A model generated the notes under the pieces. That model searched no databases. It worked only from the letters and a program-made list of their open reading frames with translations, and had not been told where the DNA came from. Position numbers and translations under genes: made by a program. Shown piece after piece: positions 37,574-45,626 of a stretch of 50,519 nucleotides of DNA (positions within the stretch are counted from its first letter, which is position 1; each line of letters begins with the position of its first letter). The DNA is from Oligoflexia bacterium (lineage in GTDB: Bacteria; Bdellovibrionota; UBA1018), in the NCBI GenBank assembly GCA_031292385.1, contig JARLHE010000033.1, forward strand, positions 1 to 50,519, in the 5' to 3' direction.

Positions 37574-39466
37574 ATGATTCTAATCCGCAATCGACAACTT
37601 CTAACTCTTTGCGCTCTAATCTTTTTCTTTGGAACCGACGAGTCCGCGAGAGCCGGCGCGACTATTTCGTTCGGTGCGCAATGCACCGCCGACACTTCCT
37701 GCTTATACTCGGGGACACAGATCGACTCTGTTCCGCTTCAGATCCAGTGCGGAAGCGGAAGCTACATGAAGGTGGTGAACGCGACATACGGCTATGGCAG
37801 CAAGACTGAGTCTTGCTCCTCGTATGTCCAGAAAACCTGCAATGGAAAGAATTCATGCACGGTCACGTAGGCCGGAAGCTACGCACTGACCTTAACCTAC
37901 GCAAGCCCGGCCACGGAAAGCGGAATGAGCATTCTGGTGAACGGCACGCTGTCGGCAAGCGTGCACTTCGCGAACACTGGAAGCTGGTCTTCCTACTCGA
38001 ATGCGTTCCCAGCGATCATAGGTCTCCCGTCGGGCTTGGTCACTCTCGAACTCCAAGCCCAAAGCTCGGGCTTCAACCTGGGTGGAATCAATGTAAAGCC
38101 CGCGGGATGCGCGCCTATCACGCACACGTTTTCGACCCTCACTAACTTCACGTCCGGCTCGACGACGAACATCGGCGGCCAACTTATCCCGTACAACAGC
38201 GCGACCTATGCTTTTCTGCGCGGATTAAGTTATTCTTCCGGACTTGATCCGAGCTTCACCCGGATGGCGGGCTACTCCATTACTTCGAACGATTGCGGAA
38301 TGACCTGGACCCGCCAGAGCACGCAAGCTCACTCCACTTATTCCGCAAATGGTCCGCTCCATTTCAACATGGACCCGACCGCCAGCTCCGTATCCCAGGG
38401 ATTTGTATCCCGCTATGTCTGGGGCTGGAAAATGCCCTCACGCATCTACAACGTTCTTAATTACGGGACAACCGGCTGGGGCTATCTCCAGGATCTGAGC
38501 ACAACCGTACCGCCACTTCCCGCGATCGGGAGCACGGATGATACAAGGATGGACGGCTTTTACTCACCCGACCCTGTAATGGATTCCGCGGACCCGGCTA
38601 GAAATATCCTTCTGTACTTCGGCGGAGGAAGAGCCACTTATACCCACTTTCCGATCGGTCAGTGCCCGGAATACTCCTGGAAGCCTGCCGTGAACGATCC
38701 TGAGAACTATCTGATGAGCGTCCCTCATCAGGTCTGCTCCTGCGCGAACTCGGACAACGGGATCGTGGGCATCGACTCTTGCACCGGTGATAAGATCTTC
38801 CTCGCCACGAATGAGCAAAGATACACGGGATCGAGCAATGCTCTCGCTTACCGGGTATACCAAGGCGGCGGACTGTGGACCGCGAACGCGTCGGATTCAA
38901 GCCAGTTTGAGCCCATCATCAGCCCTGCCAAGGTGAACCAATGCTGGCAACAAGTGTCGGGCACGTATTTTGGCGCGGGTTGCCCGCTTCACGTCGAGGG
39001 TACGAACGACCCCACTGTCGTACGAGTAACTCAATCCAACGGACAGACGATCTATGTCATGTACTTCACGGGCGGCATGGGCCCTTATGTCAACACTGAC
39101 TGGACCCATGTCGCGATCTCAACGAATGGCTTGGACTGGAACCGATTCTCGATCTTAACCGCAGCCCCGGGAGTAAATATGCCGGGATCGCATTCCTCGC
39201 CCGGAATCAAATATAATTACTCGAACGGCGGCGTGCGCGCTTACTATAATTCGACGCTCAATACGTTCACACTGGTCTCCATCTTCGCCGCCGAGGGCGA
39301 TCAAGCGAACAACCCCGAGAGCGGACTCGCGTACTTGCTTCAGATCTCCGGAGACAACCCCTCCGTGGTGCAAAGCGTGAAGGCATTCAAAAATCACTCA
39401 AAAGATATGAATAGCTGGACCCAATGTTCGGTCGGGGGCTCTTGCGACGATACGGTGCCTTATTGA
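37574..39466 (+). pseudogene. Secreted SUEL-lectin/CBM6-like/propeller protein with an in-frame TAG
   Basis: A single continuous reading frame of about 630 codons is broken only by TAG at 37868-37870. Before the stop: a signal peptide (MILIRNRQLLTLCALIFFFGTDESARA) and a galactose-binding SUEL lectin domain, seen in VPLQIQCGSGSYMKVVNATYGYG and NGKNSCTV, but cut short. After the stop: the second half of a CBM6-like domain (AGSYALTLTYASP, MSILVNGTLSASVHF, LNLGGINV-type FNLGGINVKPAGC), then a ~430-residue domain with Asp/Trp-rich repeats (DPVMDSADPARNILLYFGGG, HVEGTNDPTVVRV) that looks like a GH43-type five-bladed propeller. GGGGA precedes the ATG at 37574. Either the stop is read through, or the gene is a recent pseudogene, or it is a sequencing error. 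Confidence 0.65.
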
Positions 39467-39501
39467 AACTAACTGCCGTGCCGTGACAAGTCGCGCATTA
39501 T

Positions 39502-39753
39502 TTAGAATTTCATCAAACCAAGATCCTTGGGGTACTGCGCCCAAGCTTCCAAATCGCTTTGACTGGCTCGATCGACATCAGTCTGGCTCGCTTTGCGCGC
39601 ATTCCACGCAATATTGATGTGATGAGTAATATGTCGAACCGCTCGACCCAGCTCAGCCTCCGGAACCTCTTGCTTGAACCTCAGTTTTTTCAGAAGAAGA
39701 GCGAGCTCTTCCTCTATCTCCTCTAAATTGTATCGGATGAATTGATAGTTCAT
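39502..39753 (-). CDS. Small helical protein of unknown function
   Basis: An 83-residue, mainly helical protein (NLEEIEEELALLLKKLRFKQEVPEAELGRAVRHITHHINIAWNARKASQ) without membrane segments. No known family recognised. A GGGGG tract lies upstream of the ATG at 39753. It may be co-transcribed with the SnoaL-like gene 20 bases upstream. Composition is similar to neighbouring genes, so it is probably real. Confidence 0.5.
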   Translation of the reverse strand: MNYQFIRYNLEEIEEELALLLKKLRFKQEVPEAELGRAVRHITHHINIAWNARKASQTDVDRASQSDLEAWAQYPKDLGLMKF

Positions 39754-39772
39754 GCCCGGCCCCCGTCTGTGA

Positions 39773-40297
39773 TTACTTAATCACTCCCATTTGCTTCAAA
39801 TAGGTTTGATTATCCCAAAAAAGATACTCCTCATCCATGGTCCCGTTTTTCCAGTGGCCCAATGTCGCCATCGGCAAATTGAATTGTTTTCCCGTCGGCT
39901 GGATAATGCCATTTGGGGTTTTCATGGGCTGCGTGAAAGTACCCTTCATGATCCCGTAGACCGCGGTCCATTCCCCCTGGCCGATTTTAACCGGATGTTC
40001 TTCGATTCTTGTGTCGGGAGCATAGGTAAACATGTACTTGAGGTACTGAATGTGATCCTCGATGCCTTTGGTTGTAGTGCCATCCGGCAAATGAACGAGC
40101 ACATCCTGAGAGTGGCTCTTGTTGAGTTCGCTCCACTTCTGATTCGAAAAGACGTTGAAATCAAGATCGTCAAAAATAGCCAAGTGCTCGTCGACCGCCT
40201 TCTTTTCCTTTTTGCATGAGTTCTCGCCGGCGTAGGCGGAGCTCGCGAGTATTAAAGCTATCGCAGTCGTCAAAGCTAATCTGTATCGGGTTTTCAT
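39773..40297 (-). CDS. Exported SnoaL-like protein
   Basis: A 174-residue protein with a signal peptide (MKTRYRLALTTAIALILASSAYA) and an NTF2/SnoaL-like fold. Evidence is a helix NVFSNQKWSELNKSHSQDVLVHLPDGTTTKGIEDHIQYLKYMF and beta strands ending VYGIMKGTFTQPMK and LPMATLGHWKNGTMDEEYLFWDNQTYLKQMG. SnoaL-like proteins bind small molecules or act as isomerases; the periplasmic location is unusual but not unique. AAAGGATG lies upstream. It follows the NmrA gene by 21 bases on the same strand. Confidence 0.75.
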   Translation of the reverse strand: MKTRYRLALTTAIALILASSAYAGENSCKKEKKAVDEHLAIFDDLDFNVFSNQKWSELNKSHSQDVLVHLPDGTTTKGIEDHIQYLKYMFTYAPDTRIEEHPVKIGQGEWTAVYGIMKGTFTQPMKTPNGIIQPTGKQFNLPMATLGHWKNGTMDEEYLFWDNQTYLKQMGVIK

Positions 40298-40318
40298 AGA
40301 TTCATCCTTTCGTGGAGT

Positions 40319-41173
40319 TCAGATCCAAGCTTGTTTGGTGTCCTTGGCGTATTGTTCGAAAGCAATCGGAGGGCGGCCTAGAATCAATTGAACGTTCTCC
40401 GTGACCTTGGCGTTGTAGCCTTCGCGCAAAAAACCAAGTATCATGATCAGAAAATTGCAGTAATCCTCAGGCAAGCCTGCGGCGATCAGACCTTTTTGCA
40501 GAACGGAAGGTTCGACCTCCTGATAGACCACGTTCTTTTTACTTACCGCTGAAATTATTTCAGCGACCTGATCGTGATCGATCGCCTCCGGTCCGGTGAT
40601 ATCAAAATCCCTGTTATTAAGGGAGTCGCCCGTCAGAAGCTTAGCCGCAACCGCCGAGATGTCCCGGGCGTCGATGAAACTGGTCTTTGCTTTACCTGCG
40701 GGGAGCAGGATTTTTCCCTGCTGCTTGATTCCCTGGACCCAGAAGGTGTTGAAATTCTGCATAAACCAATTCGGCCTCACGATATTGTACGTGAGCCCGG
40801 ATTTCTCGAGCTCGATTTCTACCCTCCTAAAGGGCGTTGTCTCTGTCGCATTGGCACCCATCGCGGTCATGAGAACCACTTTTTTCAGGGCGCGACGTTT
40901 AGCTTCCTGGACGAGTGGCGAGAGGGTTTTGTACATATCGGCATATCCCGGAGGAGACAAAAAGAATGCCCGGTCCACCCCATCAAAGGCTGCCTTAATG
41001 CCGGCGCCAGTCCCAACATCGAGATGAACCCACTCGACGCCGTCCTTATTCTGAGCCCTGGACTCCTTACTGGTCGTGGCGCGAACAGCATGCCCCTGCT
41101 CTTTGAGCAACCGCACGATCTCCGAACCCACGGTGCCGGATGCCCCGACTACTAGATATCCTTGCTTTGTCAT
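40319..41173 (-). CDS. NmrA-family NAD(P)-binding protein
   Basis: A 284-residue atypical SDR. Rossmann motif GYLVVGASGTVGSEIVRLLKEQGHAVRATTS, then VEWVHLDVGTG, and LTYNIVRPNWFMQNF, which places it among NmrA-like redox sensors and quinone-dependent enzymes. No catalytic Y-x3-K. The start at 41173 is preceded by AAGGAG at seven bases; the TTG at 41179 is rejected. It is divergent from a LysR-family gene with a 96-base spacer, so regulation by that protein is likely. Confidence 0.85.
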   Translation of the reverse strand: MTKQGYLVVGASGTVGSEIVRLLKEQGHAVRATTSKESRAQNKDGVEWVHLDVGTGAGIKAAFDGVDRAFFLSPPGYADMYKTLSPLVQEAKRRALKKVVLMTAMGANATETTPFRRVEIELEKSGLTYNIVRPNWFMQNFNTFWVQGIKQQGKILLPAGKAKTSFIDARDISAVAAKLLTGDSLNNRDFDITGPEAIDHDQVAEIISAVSKKNVVYQEVEPSVLQKGLIAAGLPEDYCNFLIMILGFLREGYNAKVTENVQLILGRPPIAFEQYAKDTKQAWI

Positions 41174-41269
41174 CTTCAAGCTCCTTTGATGAACCCAGTA
41201 TCTCCTGATTTTTGATTATTGATTAGATAGATAAATACGAATATAGTTTTGCTCTATTGGAAAAATACA
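41174..41269. promoter_or_regulatory. Divergent promoter region, NmrA-SnoaL and lysR
   Basis: A 96-base A/T-rich spacer between divergent starts. It contains TTGATTA and ATTGATTA direct repeats (about 41214-41225) and an A/T-rich GATAGATAAATACGAATATAG stretch. This is the usual place for a LysR-type regulator to bind and control the divergent genes. Individual -35/-10 boxes cannot be assigned with confidence. Confidence 0.4.
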
Positions 41270-42118
41270 ATGGAACTGGAATCAACACGAATTTTCGTTA
41301 AAGTGGTGCAGTATGGCAGCTTTTCGCGGGCCGCCAGCTCACTTAAAATGCCGGTATCCTCGGTCAGTCGTGCGGTGAGCCGACTTGAGAGGGAGATCGG
41401 CGCGACGCTCCTTCAAAGAACAACCCGCTCATTAAAGCTGACCGCGTCGGGACAGGCGTTTTTCGACAGCAGCGTCGGACCGATCCAGCTCCTGGAAGAT
41501 GCCAGAAGGTCTTTGCAGGGCACCGACAGCATTGTCGCGGGCTTGGTCAAGATCACCGCCACGGAGGATTTAGGGAAGCTCGCGGTGACCCCGGCGCTCA
41601 TTGCACTGATGCGAAAGCACCCGGCGTTAGCATTTGAGTTCAGTTATAGCGACGAATTGGTCGATTTAGTCAGTGGCGGTTTCGATCTAGCGGTCCGCGT
41701 TGGCAGGCTCGCTTCAAGCCGTTTTAAAGCGATCAAAGTAGGCGAAATCGCGATCATTGCGGTAGCAAGTCCCCCTTACCTGGCCGCGAATCCTGAGGTT
41801 CGGAAACCGAAGGACCTGGCACAGCATACGCTCCTCGGCTCGACCGGCAGTTTGGGTACGGACCAACACCCTCGGGTGATCGGCAACGAAATGAGCACGC
41901 TGGTTGCCATAGCCCGACACGGAGCCGGGATTGCGCTAGTACCCCAATTTGTCTGTGATCGTGACCTGAAAAACGGAAGTCTGATCAGAGTCTTACCTGG
42001 ATGGTCATCGGCACGCTTTCCTGTTTTCCTTGTTTCGGTCGCGAAAAGCGAAATGCCGGCTCGAGTCAGGATTGTCGCGGATGCGCTGACCAGCTCCCTC
42101 AAGAACGTGCTGTCGTGA
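41270..42118 (+). CDS. LysR family transcriptional regulator
   Basis: A 282-residue LysR regulator. The N-terminal winged HTH is MELESTRIFVKVVQYGSFSRAASSLKMPVSSVSRAVSRLEREIGATLLQRTTRSLKLTASGQAFF. The C-terminal effector domain includes VKITATEDLGKLAVTPAL and FDLAVRVG. The start at 41270 matches the family N-terminus; the in-frame TTG at 41249 is rejected. It is probably the regulator of the divergently transcribed NmrA/SnoaL genes; the ligand is unknown. Confidence 0.93.
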   Translation: MELESTRIFVKVVQYGSFSRAASSLKMPVSSVSRAVSRLEREIGATLLQRTTRSLKLTASGQAFFDSSVGPIQLLEDARRSLQGTDSIVAGLVKITATEDLGKLAVTPALIALMRKHPALAFEFSYSDELVDLVSGGFDLAVRVGRLASSRFKAIKVGEIAIIAVASPPYLAANPEVRKPKDLAQHTLLGSTGSLGTDQHPRVIGNEMSTLVAIARHGAGIALVPQFVCDRDLKNGSLIRVLPGWSSARFPVFLVSVAKSEMPARVRIVADALTSSLKNVLS

Positions 42119-42243
42119 AACTTAATTAAATCAATAATATAGAACAGCACCCTTCTTGACGGAACCTTGACTTACATTGAGCCCGCTTTAGAGCTATAAC
42201 GCATCGCAACGGACCTAACCGATAACCCCAGGGAGTACCGTCC

Positions 42244-42537
42244 ATGAAATCCGTAAAACTGATCCTCTCGGCACTTGCTCTTGTTTCCGTTGCGGCCCCG
42301 GCCTTCGCTGATGATTCCTGCGCCCAGTACATCAAACAAAAAGTCGAAGCTCAGGCTCAAATCGACTTCAAGGAAAAGCTCACCGCGGAGCTTCCGACGA
42401 TCTATCAAGACCAAGGCGTTGAAGCGGTCGAGTTCTACCGCATTCCGGTCGTCGCCGCGGCCGGCGAGAAGCCCGTCGCCACCTACGGCGTACTGGCCGA
42501 CGAAGTTTGCGGCATCCTGCACCTCTATCAGCTCTAA
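42244..42537 (+). CDS. Small periplasmic protein of unknown function
   Basis: A 97-residue protein with a clear signal peptide (MKSVKLILSALALVSVAAPAFA). The mature 75 residues carry two cysteines, one near the N-terminus (DSCAQYIKQ) and one near the C-terminus (DEVCGILHLYQL), likely paired. GGGGAG lies about nine bases before the ATG. No family recognised. It converges with the flavin reductase gene. Confidence 0.65.
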   Translation: MKSVKLILSALALVSVAAPAFADDSCAQYIKQKVEAQAQIDFKEKLTAELPTIYQDQGVEAVEFYRIPVVAAAGEKPVATYGVLADEVCGILHLYQL

Positions 42538-42569
42538 TTTTTTCGGGCGACGAGCGTGCGATCAGGACA

Positions 42570-43133
42570 TCACGCTCCCGCCCCCCTTTCGCCCACGAAT
42601 TTCAAATACGACTGAATCAACTCTTCCAAGTGCGCGCGATTTTCCGCGTCGACGAAGTTTCCTTTATCGTCGAACGCCTGATGGGCGCGTGAAAGCCCGA
42701 ACATCTCCGGATAGACAAAAGCTCCGATCGCCTCGAGCGGAACACGCGTATGCCAAAGGCTACGGACTGCGCCTAATCCGCCGGGAGAAGCGCCGATGAG
42801 CAAGATCGGTTTGCCGTCGAATGGAATGGGATCGACGCGGGATGCCCAATCGATGGCGTTTTTCAGGGTGCCGGGAATGCCTCCGTTATATTCCGGCGTG
42901 GAGATGACCAGGGCGTCCGCGGCCTGAATTCTTCGGATGAACTCCTGCCCGCCCTTCGGAATTCCCGAGCTCTCTTCGAGATCGCCATCGTAGATCGGCA
43001 TTTCAAACTCGCGATAATCGGCGTGATCGACCGAAACCCCCGGCGAAGCCCTGAAAACCTCGACGGCTTGCGCGATGAACTTTCGATTGAAAGAACCTTT
43101 TCTCAAAGAAGCGGCAAACGCTAAAATTTTCAT
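42570..43133 (-). CDS. NADPH-dependent FMN reductase
   Basis: A 187-residue flavodoxin-like FMN reductase. Features: KILAFAASLRKGSFNRKFIAQA (phosphate-binding loop), and the STPEYNGGIPGTLKNAIDWASR motif that contacts FMN and NADPH, diagnostic of the NADPH-dependent FMN reductase / azoreductase-like family. GGAGAAG precedes the ATG at 43133; the frame continues to 43175. It supplies reduced flavin or reduces quinones or azo dyes. Its start region overlaps the upstream end of the alpha/beta-hydrolase reading frame on the other strand. Confidence 0.9.
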   Translation of the reverse strand: MKILAFAASLRKGSFNRKFIAQAVEVFRASPGVSVDHADYREFEMPIYDGDLEESSGIPKGGQEFIRRIQAADALVISTPEYNGGIPGTLKNAIDWASRVDPIPFDGKPILLIGASPGGLGAVRSLWHTRVPLEAIGAFVYPEMFGLSRAHQAFDDKGNFVDAENRAHLEELIQSYLKFVGERGAGA

Positions 43134-43192
43134 ATCTTCTCCACTTTCTGTCGGAATTTTACCTGAGATCGCCAATTGCCAACAACCCTCTC

Positions 43193-43220
43193 TTTACATT
43201 TTTCGATCTATCGGTAGGTT
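43193..43220 (+). promoter_or_regulatory. Putative promoter of the alpha/beta-hydrolase gene
   Basis: TTTACA (43193-43198) and TAGGTT (43215-43220) with a 16-base spacer end seven bases before the ATG at 43228. No Shine-Dalgarno follows. Another possible leaderless arrangement. Confidence 0.35.
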
Positions 43221-43227
43221 ATCCGTC

Positions 43228-45228
43228 ATGCCACACAAGTTCAGTTTTCTAAGCGCCGCATTCCTCATTCTGACCGGAATGGCCTATGGTGGCCCCCTGC
43301 CGAGCCCATACGCGAGCTCATTCGATCCGCCGGTGAACGGCACCTACTCGGATGGCTACGGAGTCATCGGAAGCTTTACCCCGCCTAGCTGGTCTTCGAA
43401 CGGCTCTTGGGGGAAAATCGAGCTCCTCGAAGGCCATCAAGCTTACCGAACCGAGGGGTATAATCTCCGCACCCAGAAGCTGCGCTTTCAAGACACCTAC
43501 CAAGATCGAAAATACCCTCTGCGAGCCTATTATGGCGTGCTCAATCAGCAGCTGGTGGATGGCTTCAATCTCTTTTATCGAAACGCCTGCGCCGGATCGG
43601 TGGATGCACCGGGCGCACAATGCCCCCCAAGCAAAAGCCCGCAACGACCGGAAGCGCGTTTCGTGCTCCTGCATTACGGCCCGAAAACCGCTTCCCTCCA
43701 ATGCGATTTGACGCAACCACCGGCTCTTCTTGTTCACGGCGCGATGCAAACCGCAAATGTCTGGATCGCCCCCAAGGGGAATGACGGTGCCGGCGGCACC
43801 TATCCCGGAAATGACTCGAGCTCGAAACCCACAGGCTTTGTGCAAGCGCTCGAAGCCGCGGGTCGTTGCACCTACGCGGTTACCTTCGGTAACTTTCACG
43901 GCGATAATTTCAATCAAGCGATCAATCTCGCCAACGCCATCGACCGGGTCAAAAAGCTCACCGGCAGTCCCAAGATCGATCTCATCACCTGGAGCAAAGG
44001 CGCGCTTCCCGCCGATCTCTACCTTGCCAATGTATCGAGCTGGAACGATTGGGGTGACCGATATTTCGAGGGCCTCGCGGCCGAACAGGCCAGGCATGTT
44101 CCCCCGTTCCGAAAAGACGTGCGCGCTTATGTCCCGCTGTCCGGCCCCCATAGCGGGATCGATCTCAACTTCCGGCACCCCTACGAGGATTTGCTCATCG
44201 TCAGCACCCAAGAAAGCGCGCCGATCGGGCAAGGCCCCGTCACCTGGGGCATGTTCTCCGCCATCCAATGCGTGAATTTGGGCTTCGATGGGCTTCCGGT
44301 GCCCGGATTCCAGAACCCTTACGCGGCCTCCGTCTGCGTGAATCGCGGCGGCACTTGGCCGGATTACTGGTCACGCGTCTACACCTCCAACATCACGGGC
44401 TTGGATGGCGCGGGAAAACCGCTTTACTCGAAAAGCCTGAAGACCTTGAACGTCGAACAAGGGCTTTTGCCGAATAGTTTCTCTTTCGACGAATACAACA
44501 TCTCCATGTGGGGCGCGATTGACGATAACGGCGCTTACATCTCGCCTTACCTGGGCCAGCTTCAGGCCAGCTATGACCTACGCGACTATTACCCGACGCC
44601 GAATCGACAAGATGACGCCAACGGCTGGTCTTCCGTGGATACCGACGAGTCCAAGTGGCATAGCTGGCTTGACTTCAAAATCGATTCGAACCCAACTCCC
44701 TTCTCCGATGGCTCGATCGAGGAAGATGCCGGGCATACCACCTGTCGCAACTCGGCTTACGACCCGCAGAGCATCCCTTGCTTTGCCAAAGTCTTTGGCT
44801 ATTACGACCCGCGGACCGCGGAATCTTTTTCGGACGGCTATGCGACCTATCGACTCATGGATGGCATCGGCATCAACGCCGTCATGGAGATGGGCGGCAA
44901 TTTCATCGAACGCTTAAGGCAGCACGGCCTGAGCCCCGATCTCGATTTTCTCTATGTTTTATATGGAATGAGCGCGGGTGCTTCGGGCACGGTTTTCGAA
45001 ATGGATGGCATGAGCTGCCCGTCCTGCGCTCCACACGGCGATGGAGTTCTTTTCGATGTGAGCATCGCCGCCTTGGATCAGCTGACCCAAGGTTGGTCGG
45101 ATGCCGCAAAAGCCTCGAAGGCTTCACAAGAAGGCATGCCCTACAGCCATCTTGAAATGGGTGCGACGCCGGAAATCTGGAACAAAGTCATCGCGAAGCT
45201 GAAGTCCATCGCGCGAGATACTCCCTGA
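43228..45228 (+). CDS. Exported alpha/beta-hydrolase-like protein
   Basis: A 666-residue secreted protein. Signal peptide MPHKFSFLSAAFLILTGMAYG. After an N-terminal ~150-residue region comes an alpha/beta-hydrolase-like core: ALLVHGAMQTANVW (oxyanion-side His-Gly), then KIDLITWSKGALPADLYLANV, where the nucleophile elbow reads T-W-S-K-G and not G-x-S-x-G. PLSGPHSGIDLNF and a His-rich C-terminal segment could supply the acid and His. Several cysteines are spread along the mature chain (ACAGSVDAPGAQC, SCPSCAPHG). It may be a lipase or esterase, but the altered elbow lowers confidence. Upstream starts are rejected because only 43228 gives a signal peptide. Confidence 0.7.
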   Translation: MPHKFSFLSAAFLILTGMAYGGPLPSPYASSFDPPVNGTYSDGYGVIGSFTPPSWSSNGSWGKIELLEGHQAYRTEGYNLRTQKLRFQDTYQDRKYPLRAYYGVLNQQLVDGFNLFYRNACAGSVDAPGAQCPPSKSPQRPEARFVLLHYGPKTASLQCDLTQPPALLVHGAMQTANVWIAPKGNDGAGGTYPGNDSSSKPTGFVQALEAAGRCTYAVTFGNFHGDNFNQAINLANAIDRVKKLTGSPKIDLITWSKGALPADLYLANVSSWNDWGDRYFEGLAAEQARHVPPFRKDVRAYVPLSGPHSGIDLNFRHPYEDLLIVSTQESAPIGQGPVTWGMFSAIQCVNLGFDGLPVPGFQNPYAASVCVNRGGTWPDYWSRVYTSNITGLDGAGKPLYSKSLKTLNVEQGLLPNSFSFDEYNISMWGAIDDNGAYISPYLGQLQASYDLRDYYPTPNRQDDANGWSSVDTDESKWHSWLDFKIDSNPTPFSDGSIEEDAGHTTCRNSAYDPQSIPCFAKVFGYYDPRTAESFSDGYATYRLMDGIGINAVMEMGGNFIERLRQHGLSPDLDFLYVLYGMSAGASGTVFEMDGMSCPSCAPHGDGVLFDVSIAALDQLTQGWSDAAKASKASQEGMPYSHLEMGATPEIWNKVIAKLKSIARDTP

Positions 45229-45255
45229 GCAGCGGCATGGCACCCTTGAATACGA

Positions 45256-45438
45256 TCAACGTCTTGTGCTGAATCCAAGCAATGCGTAAGGCGGGCACCA
45301 GCCGATGAGCCCCGTCGCGAGCGGAATCACCCCCAATAGAAACCATGGGTTCGCGGGTCCCCAAAAGGCGAGGCTCATCAAAACTGCGCCAACCACGATA
45401 CGAATCACTCTTTCCACCGGGTGAATATTTCTTTTCAT
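45256..45438 (-). CDS. DUF2892 small membrane protein (YgaP-like)
   Basis: A 60-residue protein from the ATG at 45438, directly after AAAAGGAG. KRNIHPVERVIRIVVGAVLMSLAFW and PWFLLGVIPLATGLIGWCPPYALLGFSTRR match the inner-membrane DUF2892 domain found at the C-terminus of YgaP rhodaneses. The final C-P-P-Y is characteristic. Two membrane helices. Interesting in context, since the next gene carries a rhodanese domain. The longer frame to 45486 has no signal for initiation. Confidence 0.85.
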   Translation of the reverse strand: MKRNIHPVERVIRIVVGAVLMSLAFWGPANPWFLLGVIPLATGLIGWCPPYALLGFSTRR

Positions 45439-45626
45439 AGTATCTCCTTTTCCTCTCATGGAATCACAATGCAACGCGTATTCCACGATTAAGCCCGCGA
45501 AATATCAATAGCTGAAATCCCACGACGAGGCCCTTTTTCAGTGCGCCGGGACATATCGTCTCATGGACAAGGTCATGAGGAGGCATAAGTCTTGCGTTCC
45601 AAGATCCAAAAAGGAGCCACCCACCC

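Noticed and set aside
37925..39466. Independent gene starting at the ATG at 37925
   Set aside because: The frame continues upstream through the TAG with clear CBM6-like sequence between the stop and this ATG, and starting here would give a secreted-type protein without a signal peptide. Reinitiation cannot be fully excluded.
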